NCBI RefSeq assembly: GCF_032854445.1
Contig: NC_088304.1
Span: 24,007,704 to 24,071,703, forward strand
Direction of reading: 5' to 3'
DNA: 64,000 nt
Source: Liolophura sinensis
Taxonomy: Eukaryota; Mollusca; Polyplacophora; Chitonida; Chitonidae
The stretch's first letter is position 1. Every line of letters begins with the position of its first letter. Positions 1 to 11,802 of this stretch are shown one piece after another. The notes below the pieces were generated by a model. It did not search any database and was not told where the DNA came from. It was given only the letters and a program-made list of their open reading frames with translations. Both the position numbers and the translations under genes were made by a program.

Positions 1-69
1 TCATGCACGGAACTTCGTGTAGAAATACATTGACATGTAAGAGTTGCACCACCTACTCTTACGCGTATA

Positions 70-254
70 AGTGACAGCATTATCGTTCACAGATTGAAGG
101 CTGATTCAACACAAGCATGACGAAAGCACATGGAAAATATTCTACACTAGCTTTTTGCCGCTAAAAAACTGGAATCACGAAGGTCTTGGTGTTTTTCGAT
201 GGGGGAGTGGGAAGGAATCGCTGTATACGTCCGGATGTATTAGTTTTGCTAATA

Positions 255-255
<1 letters not shown>
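70..255 (+). repeat. dispersed repeat, family H, copy 1
   Basis: This stretch shares an ordered series of matches with 3965-4165, for example cgttcacaga-tgaaggct, attcaacac, tgacgaaa, actggaatcacg, aggtctt and tgcattagtttt versus tgtattagtttt. The two copies lie in the same orientation and differ by scattered substitutions, so they are old. No open frame is shared. The element class is unknown. Confidence 0.6.

Positions 256-340
<85 letters not shown>
256..340. repeat. (AT)n microsatellite
   Basis: About 80 bases of nearly pure AT dinucleotide repeat. The poly-Ile-Tyr open frame across it is an artefact of the repeat. Confidence 0.97.
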
Positions 341-455
341 GGTAAATTGACAAAAGGCCGTTTTTCACCGGTTATGTGTGACCGTTTACCAACAATAACA
401 CTGTCGACGCCGCTATGGTTTTACTCTCTATGCTGTACGTCTTATTATTAACTGA
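340..455 (+). repeat. dispersed repeat, family A, 3' part
   Basis: It carries the most conserved block of family A: ggtaaattgacaa, aggccgtttttcaccggtta, gtgtgaccgttt, cactgtcg and ggttttactctctatgctgt. The same block recurs about a dozen times in this window on both strands. It is non-coding as far as can be seen. Confidence 0.8.
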
Positions 456-1149
456 TGTCGTACTTTACGGGAAACTTACTCGTAGCTATTTGATAACTGA
501 CGGTACGCATACCTCGATGTTAAATAATGCACTGGAGTATGCTAGAATGCTCCAGTATAGTCAAGGCGTCCTGATGTTGTGCTTCAAGTGCCAGGGCAAA
601 ATGAAAGAAACTTATTTAGTTAACACATTTTTATAAACGGTAGCAATATGACTCAAATATAACCCTGTTCTGATCTACCTATGGCACAAGTTAATCGAAT
701 TTGAATGAGGATTATTTCGGAATTAGGCCACCAATACACACTGATGGCGCTTTAACAAATCTGCTATGGAATTATCAATTAAAAGTAGTCTTTATGACAT
801 GGGCGATATGCATTCACCATTAAATGCATAATTTTGGTGTTAATTTTTTATATACTGTTGAACAGATGCTGATTTTGCTATGCTATATGACACGGCTTTG
901 AACTCATTGCATTCTCTATTGTATTCTGTGCAACATTATGTGATCCGGGTTATAACAAATGCAAATGAAAGAGCAACGAGAGCCTGCTCTGCCATGATTG
1001 GAAAAATTGCCATTTCTCAAATATTGCAAATTCCTAACAATAAACGATGTGACTACGTGTGTTGTAGTTCTGTTGTAGATCTAGTTTTTTTTATTATTTC
1101 ATTCACAGTTTTAAAACAGACGTATTGAATAGAATTCATACGTCTGTAA
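456..1149. other. unassigned AT-rich stretch
   Basis: Only short open frames without recognisable similarity. I see no feature here. Confidence 0.5.
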
Positions 1150-1690
1150 AGCAAAACGCTTCCAAAGAGAAGAGACGCGTTGAGTTTATTTGAGCTGGTA
1201 ACCGTATAGTCTTGACAGAGATCTGAGCCATGATTCAATTTTACGACTTCACTTCACTCTGTTCTTTCTTTGACATATTCCAGCAAAAAGGTTGTACTTT
1301 GACATTAAAGAAGGCAAGGAAGAAAAAAAGATGCAATTCAATTTTCTTCGCCACACCGCTAGCTTCTGTCTCAGCTATTTTTATATACACCCTAATGTTC
1401 CTTACGGAGAACATGACGGCTTGACTCCTACAGTTTTTGCAGCAAAAAGTCTATCCTTCAACCTGATGCAATATTTATAAATTATAGATCGGTTTTGTGT
1501 GGGCAAATTCCGAGCGCCATTTTACAGCGGAATGAGTGTAGTCACTGTGTTATTCCTAGAAACAACAAAGCTGGAAACAACAGGAATATATATCTCAGGG
1601 TAAGGCCAAAACGACAGGTTCACTGGGCATGGAGAGCATATTTGATCGTAACATTACGTGTACAAAATATCTTACTTGATCAGTGAACAG
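1150..1690 (+). repeat. family L, C-module copy (L1)
   Basis: It matches 11030-11460 over its length: gctggtaaccg, ttctttctttgacat-attccag, caattcaattttcttcgc, tcagctattttt, ggagaacatg and tttataaattat. A shorter match exists to 14030-14310, and an inverted one to 21760-22060. The short open frames at 1230-1480 fall inside the repeat and are not conserved between copies. Confidence 0.7.
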
Positions 1691-1702
1691 TTTATTTGTT
1701 TT

Positions 1703-2088
1703 CTCCAGTCGTGCGTGGGGAGGTCTTACAGCAACCTGTGGAAGGTCGAGGGTTTTATCCCGGACGGCTTCCTCTCACAATGATGCTGCCTGCGATTGTA
1801 CAGGGTGTCCCAGAAGTCGTGCACCATCCTGATTTTCATTTTTTTCTGTGTTTCAGATTTAATACTGATTTTCATTTTTTTCTCTCTTTTAGAGTTAATT
1901 ATGGCTAATAAACTAACAGTAAAAGAAAGAGTTGAATTGGTTTTTTTTATGTTTGGAAAAGATGGGGCAACACACCGCTCTGTAGCTCAAGCATTCAACC
2001 TCAACCTGGATGCTACGCGACTTCTGGGACACCCTGTATAAATGAGACATTCTTGAGTGCGACATAAAACACCAATCAAATAAATATA
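1703..2088 (+). mobile_element. SINE-2 copy, 5'-truncated, split by a mariner MITE
   Basis: The left part (1703-1800) matches the SINE-2 body: the gtacgtgggaaggtct-like block, agcaacctgcgg-like, and cctctcaca-tgatg. After the inserted element at 1801-2036 the SINE resumes with the typical 3' end (gagacattcttgagtgcg, cataaaacaccaatcaaata). The tRNA-like head is missing. The break falls within the SINE's own gtataagtg motif, at a TA. Confidence 0.85.
1801..2036 (+). mobile_element. mariner-like MITE, 236 bp, TA target duplication
   Basis: The ends are perfect 19-base terminal inverted repeats, cagggtgtcccagaagtcg at the left and its complement at the right. The match extends to about 29 bases with three mismatches. 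TA flanks both sides (1799-1800 and 2037-2038), as in Tc1/mariner insertions. Inside, 1902 onward encodes a short stretch beginning MANKLTVKERVEL, which resembles the N-terminal helix-turn-helix region of mariner-family transposases. It then runs straight into the right terminal repeat, so this is an internally deleted, non-autonomous copy. A direct repeat of tgattttcatttttttct lies near the left end. Confidence 0.88.
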
Positions 2089-2884
2089 TGAATTACTTTA
2101 CTTGTTGACTTGAATGGTACTTCGAAAATATTTCATAGATTTGGTGGTGGTTGGGTTTATTGCTGAAGAATATCCATGGACAAGTGTGTATGTACCAGAG
2201 AAATGCCATGATAGGGTTAACCTGTATTATAATAACCATGTGGTCGCCTTAGAAAACAGCAAATCCTAAGAGATATGGGTTGACATATATCTGTAAGGAG
2301 ATGACAGTGGCCTGTTTACCTGTTGACTAAGTAAGTAAATAAGTGCTCATCGTTTGATAGGTACAACCGGGACAAGACCTGAAGTGTCACTTTGACAATC
2401 CACAGTATGACCTAGTCTTGTTCTCTGACCTTCCATTAATACAGGGTGAGGCCAAATATCGCTCTAATTAATGACGACAATTAAAGTTATCACGACAGGA
2501 TCTTGATTAATTAGCGGTAATGGACATAAGGGTCGACGTGATTCACCGGCTTACCGGGTTCAGTGGCTAATTCAGTCAGATGCGTTGTGATTCCTCATAA
2601 CTGGTTTGATTTATGAAGGCCTTTAGAGCATTTCTAAGACACTCAAAATTTACCTTCATCACGACCCACACAAGCGCCCATACATAGTTCTGACTTTCTT
2701 AACCAGACACAAGGAGTCTATTATATTGGGCCAATGACAATAGAATACAGAACGGACGACCATAGAATACAGAACGGACAAATCATAAGTCATGGGTTTT
2801 TTGCGATTCTAATGGCGGACTTAATTGAAAACCATAGTGTATATGTCAGAATATCATGGAATCCCCCCGGATGTATTCCTCACT
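2089..2884. other. unassigned stretch with a short dispersed repeat
   Basis: No gene seen. Bases 2715-2810 (tattgggccaatgac, atagaatacagaacgg) recur in inverted orientation at 25620-25690, so they belong to a further small dispersed repeat. Confidence 0.4.
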
Positions 2885-3060
2885 TGTCCTTAATAAAGGA
2901 GAGTTCCTGACGTACTCCTTACAGCATATGCACCGCTCTCTACGTTCCCTTCACATCACTGCCACCACGATCAAATTTTGAACAGAAATCTTGAACAACG
3001 TCAAGGTCACTGGGGTCAGGATGATGATACAGGAAGTGATGTCAGAAAACACAAACAGTA
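2885..3060 (+). repeat. dispersed repeat, family G, copy 1
   Basis: Shares actccttacagc-atgca, gctctcta, cacatcactgccacca, tcaaggtc-ctgggg and agaaaacacaaaca with two half-copies at 52600-52690 (same strand) and 52855-52975 (opposite strand). Class unknown. Confidence 0.55.
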
Positions 3061-3964
3061 TGTCTAAACATCTGTGTCTATTTATACTCGATACACATTT
3101 ATTCTCGTTGTCTAAATTATGCACAACATGATTTACAATGGATACCGGAAAAAAATTTATTGATGCATGCTGATTATATGTTTGAGCCTATATATATATA
3201 TATGTGAGTCTCATAGTTTCTAAAGGACAAGCTTGTCTAGTGATGGTAGTGAGGTAACGCGAACGCATGAGGACATGCGCACATGCGCTGTGTGGAGTGT
3301 GAGCAGCATGATTGAAATGCATAATTGGAAAACGTTATAAAAGAGTATTAAAAGCACATTTTTCGATCTTAAAAGTTGATTATAATTATTAGCGAGGGGC
3401 TAATGTTATGGCATACACACCTTACGCTTGAATGTGAAGCACACAGATAAAGTTAAAAATAATTTTCTTAATTCTGGGCTAGAAAAAAGAAAATACAGAG
3501 GCTACCTAACATTCGGACATACTCATTTGGCAGTATACAGGCTTGAGAGAGTAGACGCTTCATGGCGCATTTAATCATTGTTTCTTTTCTCAGAGAGGTT
3601 GCACGTATATAGTCTCAAAGGAATAATGTTGTTGTCATTTTAGGAAGTTGAAACAGATGTCGGATACAATGTTCTCCTCGTAATTGTTCAATACAGTCGC
3701 ACAGCGGAGTCCACCCACCCACACTCCTCAATCCAATAGCCCCAAATCGCTTAAGAACCCATCTCTAAAAAGGACCGTGCCTCACTCTCTGATGAGTGCA
3801 TCATTAGTATCCACAGATGGTGATTGGACCCAGGCCGCAAAAAGCACTTTAATCGAGCACAAGATAATTGGCACGTATTTCTTTTGGAAGTACACTGACG
3901 CCTAAGAGCTGCAGTTAAAATTCAGTAAATTTTAAGAAGGACTTTACTTTGGGTATTTTTTGAT
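3061..3964. other. unassigned stretch
   Basis: A short (TA)n run at 3189-3202 and scattered short frames. I see no supported feature. Confidence 0.4.
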
Positions 3965-4165
3965 AAGGCTGTTATCGTTCACAGACTGAAGGCTCGATTC
4001 AACACCGGTATGACGAAATAAAGGGGAAAATACTCCACATTGCCTCGCGGGATGGAAAACAACTGGAATCACGGACCTATTAGGTCTTCCGGTGTTTTAG
4101 CTGGCAGAGTGGCGAGGAGCTCCTGTACATTTTAGGATGCATTAGTTTTACTTTGTGCTTCACGA
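3965..4165 (+). repeat. dispersed repeat, family H, copy 2
   Basis: Partner of 70-255 in the same orientation, with the matches listed for that copy. Confidence 0.6.
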
Positions 4166-4231
4166 CTTCATGTTCGTGAAAACATTGGAAATAATATATG
4201 TTTTGAGGTGGTTATTATATTCTGCCTGGAC

Positions 4232-4389
4232 TCCCCTCCGGCCATACGTGGAAAGGCCTGCAGCAACCTGCGGATGGTCGTGGGCTTCCCCCGGGCTCTA
4301 CCCGGTTTCCTCTCACCATCATGCCGTCGTATAAGTGAAATATACTTGAGTACAGCGTAAAACACCAATCAAATAAATAATAAATAAAT
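4232..4389 (+). mobile_element. SINE-2 copy, 5'-truncated
   Basis: Body and 3' end of SINE-2: ccggccatacgtgg, gcaacctgcggatggtcgtg, cgtcgtataagtgaaatat, cttgagta, gcgtaaaacaccaatcaaat, then an aataaata-type tail. The tRNA-like head is absent, as expected for incomplete reverse transcription. Confidence 0.9.
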
Positions 4390-6035
4390 GTTTTATGCAA
4401 TGGATACTGAAATCCTTGAAGAAATCCAACAGCAGGCTCACATGAATCTGGCACTGTAACTGTGGCCTCTTTGTTATTTATAAATCCACAGATGTGCTGT
4501 AAGGGAAAAATGATAATTGCTAGTTACCAGTATCCATCGAAAGTTTTCTGCGCCGCCACATGTACTGTGAGTTCACATTGTCGGTTGTGGCATGAAGTAG
4601 AAAGATGTGTCAGGCTGATCAAATCATTCACAGCATCAGTGTGAGAGTGGACTGTCTAAGAGCGGAAGAGACGAGAAATAAAAGAGAATGTGATCAAGTC
4701 TGACTACTTCATTATTCAAAGATAACGACTCAAGAAAGAGAAGGGATTCATCCCCGTGGGGTGTAACACTGAGAGGTTTATGGATTAGCAGAGGTATTCA
4801 AAGGAACATTGTGTGATTATTTTCAGCTGCCGCTTACATAATGGGAGTGCCACTCTCCAGGGATTTGGGTACTGTGATATCAGACTCGGTGATAACTCGA
4901 CCCCATTTATCATATATATTTTCAAAATAATTTACCTCAGCAGTCGACAGCGAAACATACCTGAATTTGTTCCTACTGTACCTACAGGCCTTCACTGTCC
5001 TAGTGGCTTGTAGTGTTACACCAAAGACGGTTTTGGAAACTGGCCTTACAACTGTTGTCCTGGAATGTCCTTACTGGTTGACGGCTGGTATAAGAATGTC
5101 TGCTCACCCAGCTCACGATGACTTCAGTGGCTTTGCCCGGAACCTTGTGTTTTTCTATAGTATACAGTCAAGTCAAAAGAAAGAAAATGAAACATTTTCA
5201 AAATGGCCACTGATGGCAAGAGAATCGTTACATATTCCTTGAGCGACAAATGTCTCTGAAAAAGGCTTCACGTCTGGATTATCAACATTGAATCGTGCAT
5301 GTCATCCGGTCTAGCTACCTTTGCAACTATATCCACTCCATCAACCGGGATCGAGGGATAGCTGTTTCGTTAGCTCAGGGCTAATTTTATACTTTCATAA
5401 CGTCAACACTGTACGCTCAGATATATATTTATATCCCAGTCGTAATCGTTATATGGCGTGTTGCGAAATCCTTCTCTTTTAATCACCTTGCAGGCCGTCT
5501 AGATTTTCCATAACCCCAGGGAATAGCAGGTGCCTGTATAGCAATGATAACAGTAGCGAACGTTTTGGGGATTTCCAGCATATATGACCCGGCTTATGTC
5601 AACCTTATAAATGACTGACGTTCACTGCCTTAAATGTACACGAAAAGCCGTACCATGTATATTCACAGCAGTCACGTTCTTCTTCATTTGCTGATATGTG
5701 CAAGGCCTGATCCAGGAATCTAAGCTAAAATACACGACCATCAAATAACTGTAAAGATTTCTACGCTTATGAAACCGAATGTCCTTAAAGTGAAAAGGTC
5801 TTAAGAAAGGGAAGTGACCGGAGGTTCCTGATAAACCTGGTGATTTACAGCCACAAGCGAATCAACGAGAGCTAGATTGGGACTCGCGACGTCGCTGGGC
5901 TGCGCATGGGGAGCTGTGGCGAGATCAACGTTTATTCTGCTGAGACTGCCACGTCACGCTTTGAAGTGAAAATGGTAAAATCCACAGAATAATTTTAATT
6001 CATACACTATAGCATTAACCGTCAGAAGAATTTCT
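4390..6035. other. unassigned stretch with a module-B fragment
   Basis: Bases 5030-5110 match module B (ggccttaca-ctgttgtcc, gtccttactggttgacggct, ggtata-gaatgtctg). The rest shows no recognisable gene. Several in-frame stretches of 60-90 codons exist but look random. Confidence 0.45.
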
Positions 6036-6407
6036 ATGATTATTTTACTCCTAAGGATATCCCAAAAACCATATAGCCCAAGCCCAGTCGTCTTAAAGAA
6101 AACTAAACGTACACGTATAGAACATTATGAACATACTCGTATGAAACATTACGAACGCACACTTATGGAACATTATCCACGTACAGGTGTGGGACATTAT
6201 GAACGTACGCATAATGGAGCAGTAACGAACCGAATTAAATCCCTCCACAGAAAACAATTCGCTATGTCAATATCTCAATTTAAACGACTGCTGTTACGGC
6301 TTCCCATTGTTTTGGTGATCACTTGTCTTTCAAGAGTCGAAAGCTCTCCACCGTTGGACCAAGGCTGTACACATACCTCGTTCACTGATGCTTTTATCTG
6401 CGTTTAA
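6036..6407 (+). other. open frame of 123 codons containing a 24-bp tandem repeat
   Basis: An ATG-initiated frame whose middle (6108-6214) is about 4.5 copies of a degenerate 24-bp unit. The unit is a multiple of three, so it reads as an eight-residue repeat of the type T-R-x-x-H-Y-E-R. After the repeat there is a basic segment and a hydrophobic stretch (LLLRLPIVLVITCL). No family is recognised. It could be a chance frame kept open by the repeat period, or an exon. I favour a minisatellite without coding function. Confidence 0.2.
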
Positions 6408-6734
6408 AACTAACCCGTAGGACACGAGAGGGTTTTGAACCCAAGGCTCGCAGGTATCATTTTTTAAGTACACGTCATCTCTGGTAAATGTAAAACAAAT
6501 CCAAACATTAGCACAGATACGTCATATTATTCACGGCTTAATACCTGAATTCACCGAGCATGTTGGCAAGCAGCCACTTGTAAGCCCGCGCATGTGTCGG
6601 GCTTAACTATGCATACAAGTCCAGCTTAACATGGTTAAGATGAGAAACGTCGTCAGGACTGATTGACTTAGGGGTAGATCGTAGAATAAACTAACAATAC
6701 AGGATGGAGAATACGCATTGTAGTAGTTAAAACT

Positions 6735-6949
6735 GGTGTCTCACGCCATTCTCAAGAATATTTCACTTATACGACGGCGGTTAGCATCATGGTGAGAGGA
6801 ATCCGGGCAGACCCAGGGAAAATACACGACCATCCTCGTACGACCGGGGAAGGAAGCCAGCATGAGCTGGACTTGAACTCACAACGATCGCATTGGTGAG
6901 AGGCTTCTGGGTTATTGGTGTGCTAAGTCCCTCGGTCACGGAGGGCCCG
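6735..6949 (-). mobile_element. SINE-2 copy
   Basis: Reading the minus strand, a degraded tRNA-like head (gggccctccgtgaccgagg) is followed by the SINE-2 body (gagttcaagtccagctcatg, ctggcttcct) and the 3' end (cgtcgtataagtgaaatatt). Near full length. It lies directly beside a SINE-1 fragment on the same strand. Confidence 0.85.
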
Positions 6950-6966
6950 AAAAACCTGGTAGAGTG

Positions 6967-7135
6967 AATGTATGTATGTATGTATGCTCGGGGTTTAAAG
7001 TCATATTGAACAATTTTTCAGCCACATGACGACGAGGAGCCATTCGGTGTGAGTACATATACTGTGTCTTCTCGTGGCAGGGCGAGTCCATGCCGCCAAA
7101 ATGCCACCAACACTGAAAGGCCAAGACAGCACTTG
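6967..7135 (-). mobile_element. SINE-1, 3' half
   Basis: On the minus strand it matches the distal half of the SINE-1 copy at 16785-17145: ctgccac-agaagacacagt, actcctcgtcgtcatgtg, ctgaaaaattgtt and tttaaacccc, followed by a (CATA)n tail that serves as the 3' microsatellite. Confidence 0.8.
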
Positions 7136-8261
7136 GCTAAAACATATTTCAATCGAAAGCAGGATTCTCAAGCTTTCTACGCAATAACATGATTTATTGT
7201 TTTTATGAGATTTTACCGAATAACATGTAGATCAAAATGCCAATACTGCACAACGACGGTATCACAAATTATGTCAAATCGTGGCATACCTTCTCGGCCC
7301 AAACCACATTTATCTGCCCAGTAGACCCTAGGCTTACTTAGACACGCTGTTCAAATAATACAAATAAATCTTTTGTCGTTCATTTTGCCATTTAGTCAGC
7401 AGTTTCTAAATTTCAAATGTAAGGGTGAAAAGTTCGTTAGGGATGTCGAAGGTTAATGGGAATGAGAAGACGGCATCTCACAGGACAACGCTTAAAATTA
7501 ATTAAATCTTATATGACTTTTTTCTCCAAGTTTATGATAATTGAAGAATTTAAATGTTTCTCCTTCATCTTCCTTGCATACAACGGATGATTCTTTCTGT
7601 TTTGTTTCATAAAATACAGTAAAATTGTAGAAACGCCATGTTCAAATCAAAGTGCTTTCTCATACGCCCGCGATAACTAGGTCCGCGCTGCTCTCATCTA
7701 ATCACCACAAAACTGAAACAAAATTCAGCGACAGTCGCATGTCTAGATTAGCCTAAGTGATGCTTAGACTTATTTCCATTTCTTTCGGAGCTGAGCATGA
7801 ATCTCCTATTGTAATTTTGTAAATATTTTAATAGTGGTCAAAATCACAAGCACAACGCCTCCAGAGGCTTCGACATGAACCAGGAATACCCCGGCCGTGC
7901 ATCTGCAGGCTACTTAAACTATAAATGATATAGCAGGCTTACTGTATCAACAGTTCAAGAAGTGGAAGAAATATTCTCCAGAATGTCCAATTTTCGACAA
8001 AAGCTATTATCACTTGGACCATCATCGCCAAAGTCCACAACTTTTATCTGCCATAGGCTACTGCCTTTACTATTATACGGAAAATAACTTCGACATTAGA
8101 GAGCTAGAATAAACACGACGTCACCTTGCTGTCGATAATGGAGATGCGCTAGAGACGAAGTTTCACTAAACTTTACTGGATGAAAAAAAATCTAAAAACA
8201 TATTTAATGCCGTTTTTTAACTTTGAATGTTAGTTTTTTAGTTGACATAAATGTGTGTCAG
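7136..8261. other. unassigned stretch
   Basis: Low GC and no recognisable gene or repeat. Confidence 0.4.
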
Positions 8262-8495
8262 GTGCTGTCTTTCACTTGAAGTATGGTACCCAAGACAGGA
8301 AACACGACAACCCACCCAGTCACATTATAATGACACCGAATCGACCAGTGCTGTTTCCTTGCTCTAACCGCTCCTTGCTGAACACCAGCGAGGCAGCAGC
8401 AAGTGCCATTTTTAAATTCTTTGGTTTGGCCCGATCCGGGTTTGATCCCCGGGTCTCCCGACTTGGAGGCGGACCCTCTAACCATTAGGCCATTA
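8262..8495 (-). mobile_element. SINE-1 copy with tRNA-like head
   Basis: The minus strand starts with a tRNA-like head (aatggcctaatggttagagg, then an aacccggggatcaaacccgg-like B box). The body follows (agcaaggaaacagcac, tggtcgattcggtgtca, aatgtgactgggtgg). The 3' half is missing. The head resembles that of the copy at 39412. Confidence 0.85.
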
Positions 8496-9161
8496 AAAAC
8501 TGGTAAATCCGTGAACTGGTTGGCCTGTGATAAGATCTGTGGGTAAACTAAGAACACGAATAAGCAGCCATTGGCAAATCCCTGCGTATGTCAAGAATAA
8601 GACAGGCATGCCGAGCAACGCTTACGAACCCGTAGGTCTACGGCAGATCCAAGAATATACTAGAATAGGGGGCTACACAGAGGATAGAGAATAAGCATTG
8701 CATATGAGAAATGCTTACATGAAACACAAAGACGACTTCTTGTCAAGTGCCTTGCTCACATGATCACAGTCTAGACACCTTTCTATATAGTAAGCCGAGT
8801 ACAAGAAATAGGAAGGTTAATACCCTTACTAAAGTTTATACATTATGAATTTTTTGTAAAAATTCTAGAAGACTGTCTTTAGAAAATCATCGGGAGCACC
8901 ACAATCAAAGGAATTGGTGTTCTGTATAGAGAAAATCTGTCAACTGTTGATTTTTTAACACAGTTTAACAGTTACGACAGGTTTTTCAGCTATACGTAAG
9001 ATTCTTAAGAACGCTTGGTATAAGTAGTACTGTCTTTCCTTGAAATACCAGTTGTTGTTATTGGTGCGTTTTATCTATTTACAGATGTAAACTAGTTTTA
9101 CGTTTACGTTCTTACAACAATATATACTTCAATGATTGGAATAGATTCTAGAACGATCAAG
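8496..9161. other. unassigned stretch
   Basis: No gene or repeat recognised. Confidence 0.4.
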
Positions 9162-9295
9162 AGAAATGTGTACAGAAACAAAAATAATCAATAGAAGTGT
9201 GTACAGAAACAAAAACAATCAAGAGAAGTGTGTACAGAAACAAAAACAATCAAGAGAAGTGTGTACAGAAACAAAAACAATCAAGAGAAGTACAG
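9162..9295 (+). repeat. 31-bp tandem repeat, about 4.3 copies
   Basis: The unit begins agaagtgtgtacagaaacaa. Unit starts fall at 9162, 9193, 9224, 9255 and 9286, an exact 31-base period. The units are almost identical, so this array is young. Confidence 0.95.
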
Positions 9296-9397
9296 AAAAA
9301 ATAACGGTATTAATAGACAGTAGTTCCCTTTTTTCCTACTCTTTGACATGGCGTTCTAGTCCTTCCCGTTGTCAGTAAAAAAGAGATACATTTTATT

Positions 9398-9510
<113 letters not shown>

Positions 9511-9599
9511 CACACTGAGGTACGCGATTACCAAACTATAATTTATCTTCCAGTTGGAACAAGCTACTTTTTTTTATCATTTGACGGTATCTGAAAAGT

Positions 9600-11660
9600 G
9601 TTATTTTTAGGTACATTACACCTCAACATTTAAAGATGGCACTTTTATTTATCAAAAATGGACTCAATTTAAAACCCAAGCGCACGTCCATAATTAGATA
9701 TAAATGTCTCTGCTGTATAAATATTTACATTAGTTCAAGCCAAGGTTCACTTTTCCAGCCCAGAAATTTAGTTGTGTGCGATTTAAGCGTACAATGAATG
9801 ATAGATGTCGACGTGTATGAGTTTGCAGACAACATAAACAACCTAGATCGCTGGAATCCCACAAACTTAACGTATGAGATAAGTTAGGATGTGTGGCGTC
9901 GTTTTCTTCTCGATGAAAGATGTTACAGAACCTATGTTATCTGACAGCGTTTACAGACACCAGTTCACCTGTAGTTTCCAAATCTCATGGCGATATTAAC
10001 GTTGTTTGAGCGATAACTTGTTTCAGCGTATGAAGAGCGGAGTTCTATGGTATATATTTACCGGATTAATGCGGACAACTTTCGTGGCTAGCAGTAGACG
10101 TATATACATGTACAGCTCTCCTACGCTTCATAATATAGATTTTATCCATGTTTGCGCAAATAGGTAAGTCCAGTTTGCAATATTTCGAAACAGGATACTG
10201 TTTTCTAAGTTCCTTGAAGACATCAACAAATCCGGTATATCCTGCGGAATCGAAAATAAGTCAGTACCCTATGATGCAATATGTTAAAGAATGTGAATTA
10301 CTTAACCTCTCGCCTTCGTCATGAGCTTGCAAATCCTCCAGTCAAAAGTTAATGCCTGTATTTTTCTTTCATCCATGTACATGTTGTAATTTCTTTAAAA
10401 CATGGACTGTTCAGAAGTAGCAAAACCTTTCGGATTACATTTCATTTTACCATTTTTGCATTTTACCTAGTATTTTTCCGTTTGTCTATGTACGAAATTC
10501 AAAGCTCCCTAGAAGCATTTCTGGTTCACGGTATTCGGAAACGAGCCTTTCGTATTGTCTAGTTTGGACGTATAAGTGAAATATTCTTGAGTGTGGCGTA
10601 AAACTCCGATCAAATAAATCAATCAATCCACGTGGAGAATGTAAGAGATAAACATATTCTGATTTATCAACGTCATCAGGATTAGTATTATGATTTCTAA
10701 CTAAAAGCCGACACTCTACAATGATGAAATTTTATCATCGCTAATTAGACATAGGTGATAAACACGAAATAACTAAGCCTGGTTATAATTCCAAATGCAC
10801 TGAAAGCTATACGGATTATATATTGGGCTATTGTCCCTGTAATAGCGTTGGACTTGGCATACCATTCTCTGGCTTTATTGTCTGAGAGTCACGAAAAACA
10901 CCAGTGGGATAAGCATTTTTTTACACTAATTAAGAAAAAAATGCCCATTTATCAAATGACAATCAACGATGTGGCATGTGCTTTAGTTTAGAGAGCATTT
11001 TCTAGTTTTCAATACACTCGCGGCTTGAACAATGGTGTATTGAGAAGAGTTAATACGGAAAACCTTCAAAACAAAAGAGAGGTGTTGAGGGATTAGACCT
11101 GATAACCTTACCAGAAATCTGTGCCTTTATCCAATTTCCGGAGTTCACTGTCTTCTTTCTTTGACATAATCCAGTAAAAGGTATTTTGATTTTGGCATTA
11201 AGAAGAAGAAATAACGGGGAATTCAATTTTTTTCGCTACATTGCTTTTCTCTCAGCTATTTTTCTAAGCCATGATATTCCTCATGCAGAACATGTCCGCT
11301 TGAGTGCTACAGCTTTGGCAACAAAAAGTCGATAATGCATCTTGGTGCACTATTTTGTAAATTATGGATATGTTTTGTCTGGGCGAATTCGCCATCTTAC
11401 AGGCGACATTTTGCTACTCAGTCTTTATAGTTACTGTATTATTTGTGGAAACCAGCTGAACGGAAACAGAAGTCCTTCATTGAAAACTGTTGACTGGATC
11501 TCTTTGTATGATTCCGTCATATTGTCGTAATTTATATACTTCCTTAGTTCTTTGGTGGTTTGTGTTATACGTCGTTTTTGGGAATTGGCCTAATGATTAT
11601 TGACCTCGGACGTCCTTTTTGGCTGGTATACGAATGTGTGTTTCAACGCATACAGTTATG
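9600..11660 (+). repeat. family L, longest copy (L2)
   Basis: This is the most complete copy of a long dispersed family. The D module (9600-10030) matches 13097-13500, 16495-16700 and, inverted, 22870-23265 (atgttacagaac, ctatgttatctgaca, agtaacgttgttt). The middle module (10140-10260) matches 17275-17400 (agtccagtttgcaatatttc). The C module (11030-11460) matches 1150-1560. Module B (11480-11660) ends it (gggaattggcct, attattgacctcgg, acgtcc, ggctggtatacgaatgt). No long open frame is present, so it is either a non-autonomous element or a wholly decayed one. Confidence 0.7.
10563..10629 (+). mobile_element. SINE-2 3' end fragment
   Basis: cgtataagtgaaatattctt followed by gagtgtggcgtaaaactcc and a caatcaaata-like tail. 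Only the last 65 bases are kept. Confidence 0.85.
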
Positions 11661-11738
11661 CATTTTCATGTTTGTGGCAAAAAGGCAGTTTCTGTTGGAA
11701 TCCGTCACACAGATCTTCTTTCACTGGTGAAATTTCAT

Positions 11739-11802
11739 TTATTCTTTGGATTGGTGTTTTATGGCGTGCTCAAGAATATTTCCGTTACATGACGGCGGCC
11801 AT
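11739..11802 (-). mobile_element. SINE-2 3' end fragment
   Basis: The inverted SINE-2 end: ttggattggtgttttatggc, ctcaagaatatttcc, gacggcggcc. Confidence 0.75.

Noticed and set aside
155-451. 98-codon frame with a long Ile-Tyr repeat
   Set aside because: Produced by the (AT)n microsatellite; it has no ATG start and the rest is family A repeat.
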